Notes under the pieces: generated by a model
What the model was told of the DNA's origin: nothing
What the model saw: only the letters and a program-made list of their open reading frames with translations
Database searches by the model: none
NCBI RefSeq assembly: GCF_013618625.1
Contig: NZ_JABRWO010000012.1
Span: 124,001-188,000, forward strand
Reading direction: 5' to 3'
Source of the DNA: Bremerella alba
GTDB taxonomy: Bacteria; Planctomycetota; Planctomycetia; Pirellulales; Pirellulaceae
DNA length: 64,000 nucleotides
Made by a program: the position numbers and the translations under genes
Part shown: positions 1 through 8,318 of the stretch, in pieces
Numbering within the stretch: the first letter of the stretch is position 1
How the letters are laid out: each line of letters begins with the position of its first letter

Positions 1-34
1 ACCAGTTCGGTAACCCCTTTTTTGTTTCTTGTGG

Positions 35-66
35 TGGCCCACCGCCTATCAACCGGCCGTGGGCCA
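35..66. other. Hairpin beyond the sialate O-acetylesterase gene
   Basis: TGGCCCAC (35-42) is matched exactly by GTGGGCCA (59-66) around a 16-base loop. It lies just past the stop of the leftward gene that ends at 80, where a terminator would be expected, but reading leftward the stem is followed by an A-rich rather than a T-rich run, so it is not a classical intrinsic terminator. It may simply stabilise the mRNA end. Confidence 0.35.
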
Positions 67-79
67 GGGCAATCGGGCG

Positions 80-1651
80 TTACTTCGCGTCCTTGGTAAC
101 ACCGTCCCAGTCGTCAGTACGAAACGGGGTAACCGGCAGGCCCTGCTTATTCTGCAGGTTAGCCACGGGGTTGTCTCCCCAAGCGTAACGTACAGCAACC
201 GGAGCTTTCACTTCGGGACTGGAAACACGAACATGAGTTCCATCAACGATCACGGCCTTGGCGTTGACGAACTTCTTATCTTCGCCGGCAATCGTGAAGC
301 CCTGGAGTGCACGCGTGTCGAACGAATCGAGTTGGCTACCGTAGGTATCAAGTTCGAGCACGATATCGCTGCCGTCGACCTTCATCGACTTGTAGCGAGG
401 GCTCTGGCTGACAATGTCGTAGCCATAATCATTGGCCAGGGCCAAGCGAGCCAGGCGTTTGGCCACGTCTTGCTTATTCTTAGGATGGATGTCTTCGGCT
501 TCACCCAGGTCGATAATCACGGCCTGACCTGTTTGAGGAAGCTTATCGAGGGTCATCGTCTGCGCTTCACGCAACTCGGCCCATGCACTGTCGTCTGGCT
601 GATCACGTTCTTCCCGGAAGTCGGCCAATTGAACCCAATAGAAAGGGAAGTCTTCTTGTCCCCACTTGTCGCGCCAGTTCTGAATCAACAGTGGAAACAA
701 GTCGCGGTATTGATACGCACGACCGGCATTGGATTCACCTTGGTACCAGATAGCGCCCCGCACGCCGTAACCGATGATCGGGTTCAGCACCCCGTTATAA
801 AGGTTTGCCGGACGATGCTGACGGGTCAGCGGGTTAAGCGGAGGTCGTGGTTGGCCGCCAGGCTGTGGCTTGCCATCCTTTTTGGCCTGGACAACTTTCT
901 CTTTCCAAGCGTCCAGGTTCTTTTTGTATTGAGCGAGTGCATTCTCGTGGTCGTAGGTCTCTTCAGTCTTTTCCCAGCGAGCCAACAGTTCGTCGAACTT
1001 GCCACTGCTCTTAAGCAGGTCCCGCTCGACCCAAGCTTCCGCAGAAGAACCGCCCCAAGCGTTGTCGATCAATCCCACGGGGACATCCAACGTTTGATGG
1101 ATTTGGCGACCAAAGAAATAGCCGACGGCCGAGAATTCGTTAACGGTTTCCGGCGTGCAAAGCTGCCACTTATCATCGAAGTCGTCTTGGGGCTCTTGCG
1201 TGCCGATCCGTGGAACAGTGATCAGGCGAATTTCCGGGTACTTTGCCGTCAGCTTTTCCATGTCAGCATCATTCGACGACAGCACATTCCACTGCATGTT
1301 CGATTGGCCGCTACATACCCAGACTTCGCCAACCAGCACGTCGGTGATGACCTTTTCGGCTTCGCCACTACGGACAGCCACTTCGTGCGGACCACCAGCG
1401 GGCAACGGCTTGAGTTCGGCCTTCCACTTACCAATATCGTTCGCGGTGATGGTCGTTTTCTGCTCACCTAGGGTGACGGTAACTTTCGCGCCTTTATCGG
1501 CGGTGCCCCAAATAAAGATGGGCTTATCACGCTGCAGCACCATGTGATCGGTAAACAAAGCAGGCATCGTCAGTTCCGCTTGCAAGGAACCAACCAAGAG
1601 CACAGCGAACAGCGTGGCAAGCGTGCCACTTTTCAACCAACGTAAATTCAT
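80..1651 (-). CDS. Sialate O-acetylesterase-like secreted esterase (SASA/DUF303)
   Basis: A 523-residue predicted exported carbohydrate esterase. The start at 1651 is preferred because GGAG lies seven bases upstream and the product then begins with a clean signal peptide (MNLRWLKSG, hydrophobic core, cleavage near LQA at about residue 25). The family removes O-acetyl groups from sugars, classically sialic acid; planctomycete members probably act on algal or plant polysaccharides (inference). Visible motifs: SGQSNM near residues 114-119 carrying the nucleophilic serine, a downstream WYQGESN block, and an EDIHPKNK block resembling the C-terminal Asp-x-x-His of the catalytic site. A charged Lys/Gln/Pro-rich segment ([12 protein letters not shown] region) is inserted mid-protein. 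It is divergent from the antiporter gene to its right. Confidence 0.9.
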   Translation of the reverse strand: MNLRWLKSGTLATLFAVLLVGSLQAELTMPALFTDHMVLQRDKPIFIWGTADKGAKVTVTLGEQKTTITANDIGKWKAELKPLPAGGPHEVAVRSGEAEKVITDVLVGEVWVCSGQSNMQWNVLSSNDADMEKLTAKYPEIRLITVPRIGTQEPQDDFDDKWQLCTPETVNEFSAVGYFFGRQIHQTLDVPVGLIDNAWGGSSAEAWVERDLLKSSGKFDELLARWEKTEETYDHENALAQYKKNLDAWKEKVVQAKKDGKPQPGGQPRPPLNPLTRQHRPANLYNGVLNPIIGYGVRGAIWYQGESNAGRAYQYRDLFPLLIQNWRDKWGQEDFPFYWVQLADFREERDQPDDSAWAELREAQTMTLDKLPQTGQAVIIDLGEAEDIHPKNKQDVAKRLARLALANDYGYDIVSQSPRYKSMKVDGSDIVLELDTYGSQLDSFDTRALQGFTIAGEDKKFVNAKAVIVDGTHVRVSSPEVKAPVAVRYAWGDNPVANLQNKQGLPVTPFRTDDWDGVTKDAK

Positions 1652-1805
1652 GCGGGTATCTCCAGGTAGGAAATTAGAAACAGTCGTAGCGGCAAGACTG
1701 GTCACTATAGCACAGCCGGAATCGACAAACAGCCAGTTGTTGGCCGCCGACGAGTCCTTTAGGTTGATGTTCCCAGCCTATTAAATCGCTCGCCAAAATT
1801 CCCCA

Positions 1806-3218
1806 ATGGTCGGTCACATGGACGATAATCCACAGGATCAAGACTATTACTTAATGTGGAAGACCAGCCGCCCCATTCGGCGACTGATCTATCCGCTTGA
1901 GGGCCTTATATCCGACGCGGCTTGGGGTGGGGTCTTGCTGATGATCTGCACCGTCATCGCACTGTACCTGGCCAACAGTCCTTGGGCGCATGATTATCAC
2001 GAGATCCTGAACGCCCCGCTCGACATTGGGCTGGGCAATTCGCACTTGGTATTGGACGTGCATCATTTCATCAACGATGCACTCATGGCGATCTTCTTCT
2101 TCGTCGTAGGATTAGAAATCAAGCGTGAATTACTGGTCGGAGAACTCTCTAAGGTTCGCGAAGCCACGCTTCCGGCCGTTGCGGCGCTGGGCGGCATGAT
2201 TGTTCCGGCGATATTCTTTCTGGCACTTAATTGGGGCGGAGAAGGCAAACATGGCTGGGGCATTCCCATGGCAACCGACATTGCTTTCAGCCTGGGCATC
2301 CTCTCGCTGCTGGGGAAACGGGTCCCTCTCTCGGCGAAAGTGTTTCTCACCGCGTTTGCCATTGTCGACGACATCGGCGCGTCGATGGTAATCGCCTTTT
2401 TCTATACCGAGTCGATCTCGTGGCCCATGCTCGGACTGGCTGGCATCTTTTTCGGACTGTTGGCCCTTTGTAATTACACCGGCGTACGTCGCTCGGCACC
2501 TTATATTTTTCTTTCGATCTTCCTGTGGTTCTGCTTCCTCAAGTCAGGCGTCCATCCGACGATCGCCGGCATATTGGCTGCCCTCACCATTCCTGCCCGA
2601 CCACGACTTCAATCGGACGAGTTTCTTATCTCGACGCGGATGCTGCTCAATCGCATCGAAGAGAAACGCGAGGAAGAAGAAAACGTTCTGAAGAATAAAG
2701 AAAAGCACTCACTGATCACCGACGTCGAACTGGCTAGCCGCTTGACGCAAACGCCAATCAAGCGATTTGAAAACGCGCTACACCACTGGATCACCTTCTT
2801 CATCATGCCGGTCTTTGCATTGGCCAACGCCGGCATCGCGTTCGATGGCGACATCGCGAGCAAACTGACCCACAACGTCACCATCGGCGTGATGCTAGGG
2901 CTCTTGTTGGGCAAACAGGTCGGGGTGACCTTGTTCTGTTGGATCGCTGTGAAACTAGGTTGGGCCCAGCTTCCTCGAAGCGTTTCATGGGGAATGCTTT
3001 ATGGATTAACTTGGCTCGGGGGGATTGGTTTCACGATGTCGCTTTTCATTACCAACCTAGCCTACGGACGCGAGGCAGAATTCCGCGACGACGCCAAACT
3101 AGGGATCCTGGTTGCCTCGGCCATCGCCGGCATCGGTGGATGCATCGTGGTCTCGCTTTTCCTCCCCAAGAACGAAGTCGAGGAGAGTCTCGACCTAGAT
3201 ACCGATTCGGACCTCTGA
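1806..3218 (+). CDS. nhaA: Na+/H+ antiporter NhaA
   Basis: A 470-residue inner-membrane antiporter that exchanges sodium for protons. Hallmarks are the AIVDDIGAS block (about residues 192-200), holding the paired aspartates used for ion binding, and the MATDIAFSLGIL block before it with the other conserved aspartate. About eleven hydrophobic segments are visible. A charged cytoplasmic insert (RIEEKREEEENVLKNKEK, about residues 280-297) separates the two halves, and the tail is acidic; both make it longer than the 388-residue Escherichia coli protein. Two start codons are possible, 1806 and 1818, neither with a strong ribosome-binding site. Marine planctomycetes would need sodium extrusion. 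It appears to be a single-gene unit. Confidence 0.95.
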   Translation: MVGHMDDNPQDQDYYLMWKTSRPIRRLIYPLEGLISDAAWGGVLLMICTVIALYLANSPWAHDYHEILNAPLDIGLGNSHLVLDVHHFINDALMAIFFFVVGLEIKRELLVGELSKVREATLPAVAALGGMIVPAIFFLALNWGGEGKHGWGIPMATDIAFSLGILSLLGKRVPLSAKVFLTAFAIVDDIGASMVIAFFYTESISWPMLGLAGIFFGLLALCNYTGVRRSAPYIFLSIFLWFCFLKSGVHPTIAGILAALTIPARPRLQSDEFLISTRMLLNRIEEKREEEENVLKNKEKHSLITDVELASRLTQTPIKRFENALHHWITFFIMPVFALANAGIAFDGDIASKLTHNVTIGVMLGLLLGKQVGVTLFCWIAVKLGWAQLPRSVSWGMLYGLTWLGGIGFTMSLFITNLAYGREAEFRDDAKLGILVASAIAGIGGCIVVSLFLPKNEVEESLDLDTDSDL

Positions 3219-3342
3219 GATCGCCCAATAGCACCAATAGCAAAGGGATAGACATTGCTCAGAAACTCAACTATTCTGAATTCCGTTAGCATCCCCTTAG
3301 TACGTACAGCCCCCCCACAAGCTTAGCAAGGATATTTCCCTT

Positions 3343-4041
3343 ATGAACCGACTTTGGATCACCCTCCCCTGCCTGACCCTGATGCTTTTCGCCGCCGGTA
3401 CTGCACATGCCGAGAAGGATGAAAAGTTCGTCCCGCTATTCAACGGCGAGAACCTGGATGGCTGGGTGCAAAATGGCGGCAAGGCCGAGTACACCGTGGA
3501 AGACGGTGTGATCATTGGCACTTCCATCCCCAAGACCCCCAACAGCTTCCTCTGTACCGAAAAGAAGTACGGCGACTTCATTCTGGAAGTGGAATACCTG
3601 GTCGATCCGCTACTTAACTCCGGAATCCAGATCCGCAGTAACGTTTACGACGAGCCGAAGACCTATAAGACCGACGAAGGCAAAGAAGTTAAAGTAGCTG
3701 CCGGCCGCGTGCATGGTTATCAGGTTGAAATCGATCCTGCTCCGCGTGCTTGGAGCGGTGGCATCTACGACGAAGGCCGACGCGGTTGGTTGTTCAACCT
3801 GGAAGGCAAGCCAGAAGCCCAAAAGGCGTTCAAGCAGAACGAGTGGAACAAGTATCGCATCGAATGTCGCGGTGACTCGATCAAGACATGGATCAACGAC
3901 GTTCCGGCTGCGGACCTGACCGATGACATGACCTCCGAAGGTTTCATTGCCCTGCAAGTGCACGGTGTGGGTGGCGACGAAAAGAAAGTCGGCAAACAGA
4001 TCAAATGGCGCAATGTGAAGATCATGGAACTGGAAGACTAG
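3343..4041 (+). CDS. Secreted DUF1080 (3-keto-disaccharide hydrolase-like) protein
   Basis: A 232-residue protein with an N-terminal signal peptide ending near AHA (about residue 23), followed by one DUF1080 concanavalin-like beta-sandwich domain. The typical opening FVPLFNGENLDGW is present, then EYTVEDGVIIGT, FILEVEYLVDPLLNSGIQIRS and the closing KWRNVKIMEL. DUF1080 members are very numerous in planctomycetes; some are 3-keto-glycoside hydrolases acting on oxidised disaccharides, and others probably only bind sugar. Which applies here cannot be judged from sequence. A strong terminator follows, and no partner oxidoreductase gene lies next to it. Confidence 0.9.
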   Translation: MNRLWITLPCLTLMLFAAGTAHAEKDEKFVPLFNGENLDGWVQNGGKAEYTVEDGVIIGTSIPKTPNSFLCTEKKYGDFILEVEYLVDPLLNSGIQIRSNVYDEPKTYKTDEGKEVKVAAGRVHGYQVEIDPAPRAWSGGIYDEGRRGWLFNLEGKPEAQKAFKQNEWNKYRIECRGDSIKTWINDVPAADLTDDMTSEGFIALQVHGVGGDEKKVGKQIKWRNVKIMELED

Positions 4042-4074
4042 TTTCGGTTTCTTCTCAGACGCAATGAATCATCA

Positions 4075-4112
4075 AGCCAGGCCGCGAACGACTTCGCGGC
4101 CTGGCTTTTTTT
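4075..4112 (+). terminator. Intrinsic terminator after the DUF1080 gene
   Basis: A perfect 14-bp stem (AGCCAGGCCGCGAA at 4075-4088 and its complement at 4093-4106) closes a four-base loop and is followed by six further T residues. It lies 34 bases after the stop codon of the rightward gene and before the next gene on the same strand, so it separates the two transcription units. Confidence 0.92.
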
Positions 4113-4244
4113 GTAGGTCAGCATTCAATTGCATCCATGAAAAACGTTAAGATGCCCACATCATTGTCCCCATCGCCGCACGTTTTCGCGTGAATCTATA
4201 ATGGCGATGACCGATTGCCTCCTGCGAAGAAGAAACCGCGCCGC

Positions 4245-5027
4245 ATGTTCCTGACCCAGCCGAATCAAACGCCGTACGACCTTCACTTCTCGCTATTGAA
4301 TGTCCCGGTCCGCGTCCATCCGTTGTTTTGGTTGGTCGCACTGTTGATGGGATTCAACGGAGGCGATCCCAAAACGGTCCTGCTGTGGATTGTGGCCGTG
4401 TTTGTGTCGATCTTGGTTCACGAGATGGGACACGCGCTGGTCATTCGATGGTACGGCTGGTCCCCCAGTGTCGTGCTTTATTCGTTTGGCGGCCTGGCGA
4501 TCTATACCCCGCATCTGCAATCGAATTACGGCCCTGGCCGCAGCAAACGCAATAAGTGGACACAAATCATTATCAGCCTGGCCGGTCCCGGGGCTGGCTT
4601 TCTTCTGGCCGGCATCCTCATCGCCGTCTGTTGGGGCACGGGACTTGCATCCATTCAAGTCCTGAGATTCGGCGAAACCATGATTCCTAGTGGATACATG
4701 ATGATTCGTGGTCCTAACTTGACCAACGAGTACATCCTCCTGCTGATTAGCCAACTGCTGTACATCAACATCTTCTGGGGACTGGTCAATTTGCTGCCAA
4801 TTTGGCCGCTCGATGGAGGCAAGATTTCACGCGAACTGTTTCAAATGGCTGACGGCGGAATGGCCATTCGTAATTCGTTAATCCTTTCCATCATTTGCGC
4901 GATCGGGATCGCCATCTTGGGCTTTCAGAACGAGCGACAATTCATCGCAATCTTTTTCGCCTTCATGGCGATTCAAAACTATCAGGAATTGAGCGGACCT
5001 AATCGAACCGGAGGCAACCCTTGGTAA
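4245..5027 (+). CDS. Site-2 protease-type (M50) membrane metalloprotease
   Basis: A polytopic membrane zinc protease of about 260 residues. The zinc site HEMGH (residues 59-63, inside the third hydrophobic stretch) and the distal PLDGGKISREL motif near residue 195 are both intact, so it should be active in intramembrane proteolysis. It is a short member of the family without the PDZ domain of RseP. Its target cannot be inferred. ATG at 4245 is chosen because the downstream sequence begins like related proteins (MFLTQPNQTPYDL); a TTG at 4215 would add ten basic residues. The stop codon overlaps the start of the next gene, so the two are probably translationally coupled. Confidence 0.88.
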   Translation: MFLTQPNQTPYDLHFSLLNVPVRVHPLFWLVALLMGFNGGDPKTVLLWIVAVFVSILVHEMGHALVIRWYGWSPSVVLYSFGGLAIYTPHLQSNYGPGRSKRNKWTQIIISLAGPGAGFLLAGILIAVCWGTGLASIQVLRFGETMIPSGYMMIRGPNLTNEYILLLISQLLYINIFWGLVNLLPIWPLDGGKISRELFQMADGGMAIRNSLILSIICAIGIAILGFQNERQFIAIFFAFMAIQNYQELSGPNRTGGNPW

Positions 5028-5818
5028 GTGAAACGAACGACCAAGCCGAACGACATCGTTTGATCGTGTTAGGCGCAAGTAATGTAGCGAAGAGTTTAGA
5101 CGTGCTGCTTCGCGTTGCGCCTCGCATGATTTCTAAACCCTTGGAAGTCTATGCGGCGATCGGTCGTGGACGCTCTTACGGCACCCAATCCCAATTTCTT
5201 TTTCGAAGACTTCCAGGAATTTTAGAAAGTGAACTTTGGCCTACTTTGGAAAGCAGGGCAAACTCTGCGAAGACAAGTTGCGTCATCACCGACATCGGTA
5301 ACGACCTGCTCTACAGTCGCACCGTCGATCAAATTATTGCTTGGTTAGAGCAGTGCATAATTCGCTTGCGACTTACCGCAGGACCAATTGCGATTACAGG
5401 AATTCCGTTGGCCGGCATTCGAACTTTAGCGCCCTATAAGTTTCGCACGTTGCGGTCGCTGATGTTCCCTGGTTCGACGCTAGAGCTGACAACGGTGCAG
5501 CAGCGTGCTGAAGAATTAAACGTGCGTGTGCAAGCGCTAGCCCAAGACGACGACATCACGTTTATCCCGCAAAATCCCGAGTGGTATGGCTTTGACCCCA
5601 TTCATTGGAAGCCGCGCAAACGCCCCGAAGTATGGCACACTATTCTTGCCTCGCTCGGTCATTCATCGTTCGATTACACGCGTGTGCGATCGACATTCAT
5701 GCACGAGATAAAGCATTGGATGACACGCCCTCATCAGCGCACTCTCTTTGGTCTGAAGCAATCAAAACAACAGCCGGTAATTCAGCGCGGCGAGCAACTA
5801 ACCGTTGCGTTGTACTAA
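5021..5818 (+). CDS. SGNH-like hydrolase, translationally coupled to the M50 protease
   Basis: A 265-residue protein, cytoplasmic by sequence (no signal peptide). The start is TTG at 5021, decided by a perfect GGAGG at 5010-5014 and a seven-base overlap with the upstream stop. Blocks resembling the SGNH esterase/lipase fold are visible: LGASNV near residues 17-22 (nucleophilic serine region), DIGNDL (Gly and Asn of the oxyanion hole) and FDPIHW (Asp-x-x-His). The substrate is unknown. The tail from about residue 225 is basic and rich in His and Gln. The tight coupling suggests the esterase and the membrane protease serve one process, but no published pairing is known to me. Confidence 0.7.
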   Translation: MVSETNDQAERHRLIVLGASNVAKSLDVLLRVAPRMISKPLEVYAAIGRGRSYGTQSQFLFRRLPGILESELWPTLESRANSAKTSCVITDIGNDLLYSRTVDQIIAWLEQCIIRLRLTAGPIAITGIPLAGIRTLAPYKFRTLRSLMFPGSTLELTTVQQRAEELNVRVQALAQDDDITFIPQNPEWYGFDPIHWKPRKRPEVWHTILASLGHSSFDYTRVRSTFMHEIKHWMTRPHQRTLFGLKQSKQQPVIQRGEQLTVALY

Positions 5819-6169
5819 GCGCGCGTCGCGCTGCGCTGCCGTGTTGATTGTGCTTGGCAAGCATTTGAAGCGCGCGTTGTTCTTCTCTGCGCGACCGCCA
5901 TCTTTTCTCAAAGAACTTTCAAGATGTGCGTGTTGAGATGTGGAAAACGTGTTGCAAAAAAAACGAATATACGTACAACTTACCTCAGCTTCTTTTGTGA
6001 ATGGCCTTATCAAAGGCACCGGGCTGCATCGGAAGCTGCACTGCCCACAGGGCGCCCGGCTAGATTTTTAAGTTTGTTGCAATGCAACGGAACGATGAAA
6101 GAGTTCGATCGGTTCGACTTGACTTCATCATCAAATGCAGTGCAACGTGATCTTACGGAGGACGTTTAA
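5819..6169. other. Long leader upstream of the H1-like gene
   Basis: No gene was recognised in these 351 bases. A stem CCGGGC (6019-6024)/GCCCGG (6054-6059) with an internal GCCC/GGGC helix is followed by five T residues at 6066-6070 and may terminate the upstream operon. Near 5951 a TTGCAA box and, after 16 bases, TACAAC could be a promoter, overlapping a run of eight A residues. GGAGGA at 6158-6162 is the ribosome-binding site of the next gene. Confidence 0.4.
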
Positions 6170-6487
6170 GTGGCCACAAAGAAGAAAACCGTGAAGAAGG
6201 CGGCACCTAAGAAAGCTGCAACCAAGAAGGCAGCTACGAAGAAAGCCGCGCCTAAAAAGGCTGCCAAGAAAACGGTCAAGAAGAAGACCGTCAAGAAGGC
6301 TGCTCCTAAGAAAGCTGCCAAGAAGACCGTCAAGAAGACCACGGTAAAAAAAGCTGCTCCTAAGAAAGCCGCTAAGAAGACCGTCAAGAAAGCGACCGTC
6401 AAAAAGACGACCGTAAAGAAAGCTGCCCCAAAGAAGGCCGCTAAGAAGAAGACCGTCAAGCGAAAGACTACCAAGAAGAAGGCCTAA
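6170..6487 (+). CDS. Histone H1-like Lys/Ala-rich DNA-binding protein
   Basis: A 105-residue protein made almost wholly of Lys, Ala, Thr, Val and Pro, with tandem KKAAPKKAAKKTVKK-type units and no other domain. The start is GTG at 6170, supported by GGAGGA eight bases upstream. Such proteins resemble the C-terminal tail of eukaryotic linker histones and bacterial AlgP/HctB-like proteins; they coat or condense DNA, and planctomycetes are known for compact nucleoids. The role in this organism is inferred. The DNA itself is a set of near-repeats, so copy number probably varies between strains. It is followed by a good terminator and is likely monocistronic. Confidence 0.85.
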   Translation: MATKKKTVKKAAPKKAATKKAATKKAAPKKAAKKTVKKKTVKKAAPKKAAKKTVKKTTVKKAAPKKAAKKTVKKATVKKTTVKKAAPKKAAKKKTVKRKTTKKKA

Positions 6488-6554
6488 GGCCCGCTTGGCA
6501 GAAAAGCAGGACCCAAGGCGTCCAACTTTTCCCTCAGCAAGATCACAACGAGAC

Positions 6555-6593
6555 AGAGCCGTTTTCTGCATAGAAGACGGCTCTAGCTTTTTC
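6555..6593 (+). terminator. Intrinsic terminator of the H1-like gene
   Basis: A 12-bp stem (6555-6566 with 6573-6584, one G-U pair) closes a six-base loop and is followed within three bases by a T-rich tract (ctttttctt). It lies 68 bases past the stop codon of the Lys/Ala-rich gene. Confidence 0.82.
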
Positions 6594-6653
6594 TTGTGAT
6601 GACTCTCTCGCCCCCTCTCCCATGAGAAGGAAGATGAGGCTGGAAGTCGTTGG

Positions 6654-7721
6654 CTACAAAACAGTTAGCGAAGGGATTGGCGGTTTTTCGGCGGCCGAAT
6701 CGGCCAGCTGCTTTACCAGGTTATGCGCCAGTTTCTCGAATCGCGGTGCTGTGACTTCATTCTGCAGGACGTCGCTCGTCTTTCCTGCATCCCCTTGTTC
6801 GCGAATCGAGATGGTGATGGGAATGTCTCCCAAGAAAGGCACATCCAGCTCTTGAGCTTTCTTCTGGGCACCACCCCGCCCGAAGATGTCCCATTCCTTG
6901 CCAGTGTCGGGGCAAACGAAGCCGCTCATGTTCTCGACCATCCCCAGCACCGGGATCTTTACCTTGCGGAACATGGCCACAGCTTTGATCGCATCCAGTA
7001 GTGCGACTTCCTGCGGCGTACATACGACAACGCTGCCAGTCAGCGGTAGCAGTTGGCTAAGCGTCAATGCAATATCACCAGTGCCTGGTGGCATATCGAT
7101 GATCAAGTAATCGAGCGGTCCCCAATCGGTATCGCGTAGGAACTGCGTTACCGCGCCGTGAAGCATCGGACCACGCCAGATCACCGCTTCGCCAGGCTCG
7201 ACGATCAAGCCCATCGAGATGATCTTCAGGCCATCCACTTCTTTGGGCTGGATCCGCTTCTCAATCACCTCCGGACGACCACTCACGCCGAGCAAATGCG
7301 GAATACTAGGTCCATAGATGTCGGCATCCATCAAGCCAACCTTTGCGCCCGATTTTTGCAACGCATACGCCAGGCACGATGCGACAGTGCTTTTGCCTAC
7401 GCCCCCTTTACCCGAACCAACCGCAATCACGCTGCGGGCCGTCAAGCCAATCTGGCCGAGCGGTTCGATCTTGCGTTGGTGTTCGCGCAGTTGAACGTTC
7501 ACTTCCGTGAGCTCTGGCACCCCTTTAAGTACCTGCTGCCGGGCCAGCTCTTTTGTCTCTTCCCATAACGGAGCGCTGTGTGTGGTCAATTCCAGAATGA
7601 ACGATACCTTGTTACCGTTCACGTCGACTTCCTTCACCTGATCAGTGCTGGTAATCGAACGACCGCTGAATGGGTCTTTGATACTTTCAAGGGCCTTGAT
7701 GACTTGTTGGACATCAGCCAT
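6654..7721 (-). CDS. Mrp/ApbC-type iron-sulfur cluster carrier ATPase
   Basis: A 355-residue cytoplasmic P-loop ATPase that carries Fe-S clusters to apoproteins. The first 90 residues form a MIP18/DUF59 domain; the deviant Walker A GSGKGGVGKST is at residues 102-112, and MDADIYGPSIPHLLG and DMPPGTGD follow. In the usual CxxC cluster-ligand position the sequence reads FVCPDTG (Cys270), so the second cysteine is replaced by Thr, a variant I believe is common in this family. The start at 7721 is chosen for its upstream GGAGAG; a longer reading would add nine residues. No isc or suf genes are adjacent. Confidence 0.93.
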   Translation of the reverse strand: MADVQQVIKALESIKDPFSGRSITSTDQVKEVDVNGNKVSFILELTTHSAPLWEETKELARQQVLKGVPELTEVNVQLREHQRKIEPLGQIGLTARSVIAVGSGKGGVGKSTVASCLAYALQKSGAKVGLMDADIYGPSIPHLLGVSGRPEVIEKRIQPKEVDGLKIISMGLIVEPGEAVIWRGPMLHGAVTQFLRDTDWGPLDYLIIDMPPGTGDIALTLSQLLPLTGSVVVCTPQEVALLDAIKAVAMFRKVKIPVLGMVENMSGFVCPDTGKEWDIFGRGGAQKKAQELDVPFLGDIPITISIREQGDAGKTSDVLQNEVTAPRFEKLAHNLVKQLADSAAEKPPIPSLTVL

Positions 7722-7807
7722 GGAGAACTCTCCTTCGAGCGGAAGCAAAGGGCAAGGCCTTCAGACCTTGCCGGAAGCGCGTTGTGTTGGGGGTAGTGGT
7801 AGTTGGG

Positions 7808-8251
7808 TTACCAGGGAAGCCAATCCAGCGAATCGTTCTGATCGGCTGGCCGATCTTCAGGCTCAGGCAAATGTTTCAGGAAACGCTCGATCGTGCGACC
7901 GATCGCCGGTAGCGACCTTGGCCCGATAAAAACGAAGCCGCTGCCCATCTCCCAGCAGGCACGATGCCATGCATCCATCCACTCATCTAAAAGTAGAAAC
8001 ACACGACATGCCGGCCATCGCTGTCGAATCTCGGCCACTTGGCGCAAGCGCGACGCGACCTGAGCCGCCGTCATCGAACTCCGCAAGACGATCATCAGCA
8101 GACGCTGACTGTCTTGCGAAAGTAACTTGGTGATCTCGGATGCGACCCGGACCTCAACCAAGCCAACCGTCGATGTCGGCGAAAGCCCCCGTAACCGGGG
8201 AGCCCAGCATGGTTGAGGTTCGTAAAGTACACAGCGGCCCGATAATTCCAT
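7808..8251 (-). CDS. Receiver-like small protein of unknown function
   Basis: A 147-residue soluble protein that I do not recognise as a named family. Secondary-structure reading suggests alternating strands and helices (RLLMIVLRSS, then VASRLRQVAEIRQRWP, CRVFLLLDE, WHRACWEMGS, GFVFIGPRSL and AIGRTIERFLKHL), which resembles the second half of a CheY-type receiver domain. The phospho-acceptor aspartate and the conserved lysine are not evident. AAGGG lies five bases before the ATG. It sits directly downstream of a degenerate enhancer-binding-protein gene on the same strand (67 bases apart), so the two may form one signalling unit; that link is inference. It ends in an Asp/Pro-rich tail. Confidence 0.7.
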   Translation of the reverse strand: MELSGRCVLYEPQPCWAPRLRGLSPTSTVGLVEVRVASEITKLLSQDSQRLLMIVLRSSMTAAQVASRLRQVAEIRQRWPACRVFLLLDEWMDAWHRACWEMGSGFVFIGPRSLPAIGRTIERFLKHLPEPEDRPADQNDSLDWLPW

Positions 8252-8318
8252 GACAACCCTTATTCATCGTAAGAAGGGAGGCCTGAAGTGACAACCACGC
8301 GAAGTCCCGTCGCACCAC

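Noticed and set aside
29-1471. A 480-codon open frame opposite the sialate O-acetylesterase gene
   Set aside because: It is antisense to a gene with a signal peptide, catalytic motifs and a ribosome-binding site; its translation shows no domain and reflects the GC-skewed codon use of the opposite strand.
6131-6571. Leu/Phe/Gly-rich open frames opposite the Lys/Ala-rich gene
   Set aside because: Their repeats are the reverse complement of Lys and Ala codons. The forward gene has GTG with a good ribosome-binding site and a terminator; the reverse frames have neither.
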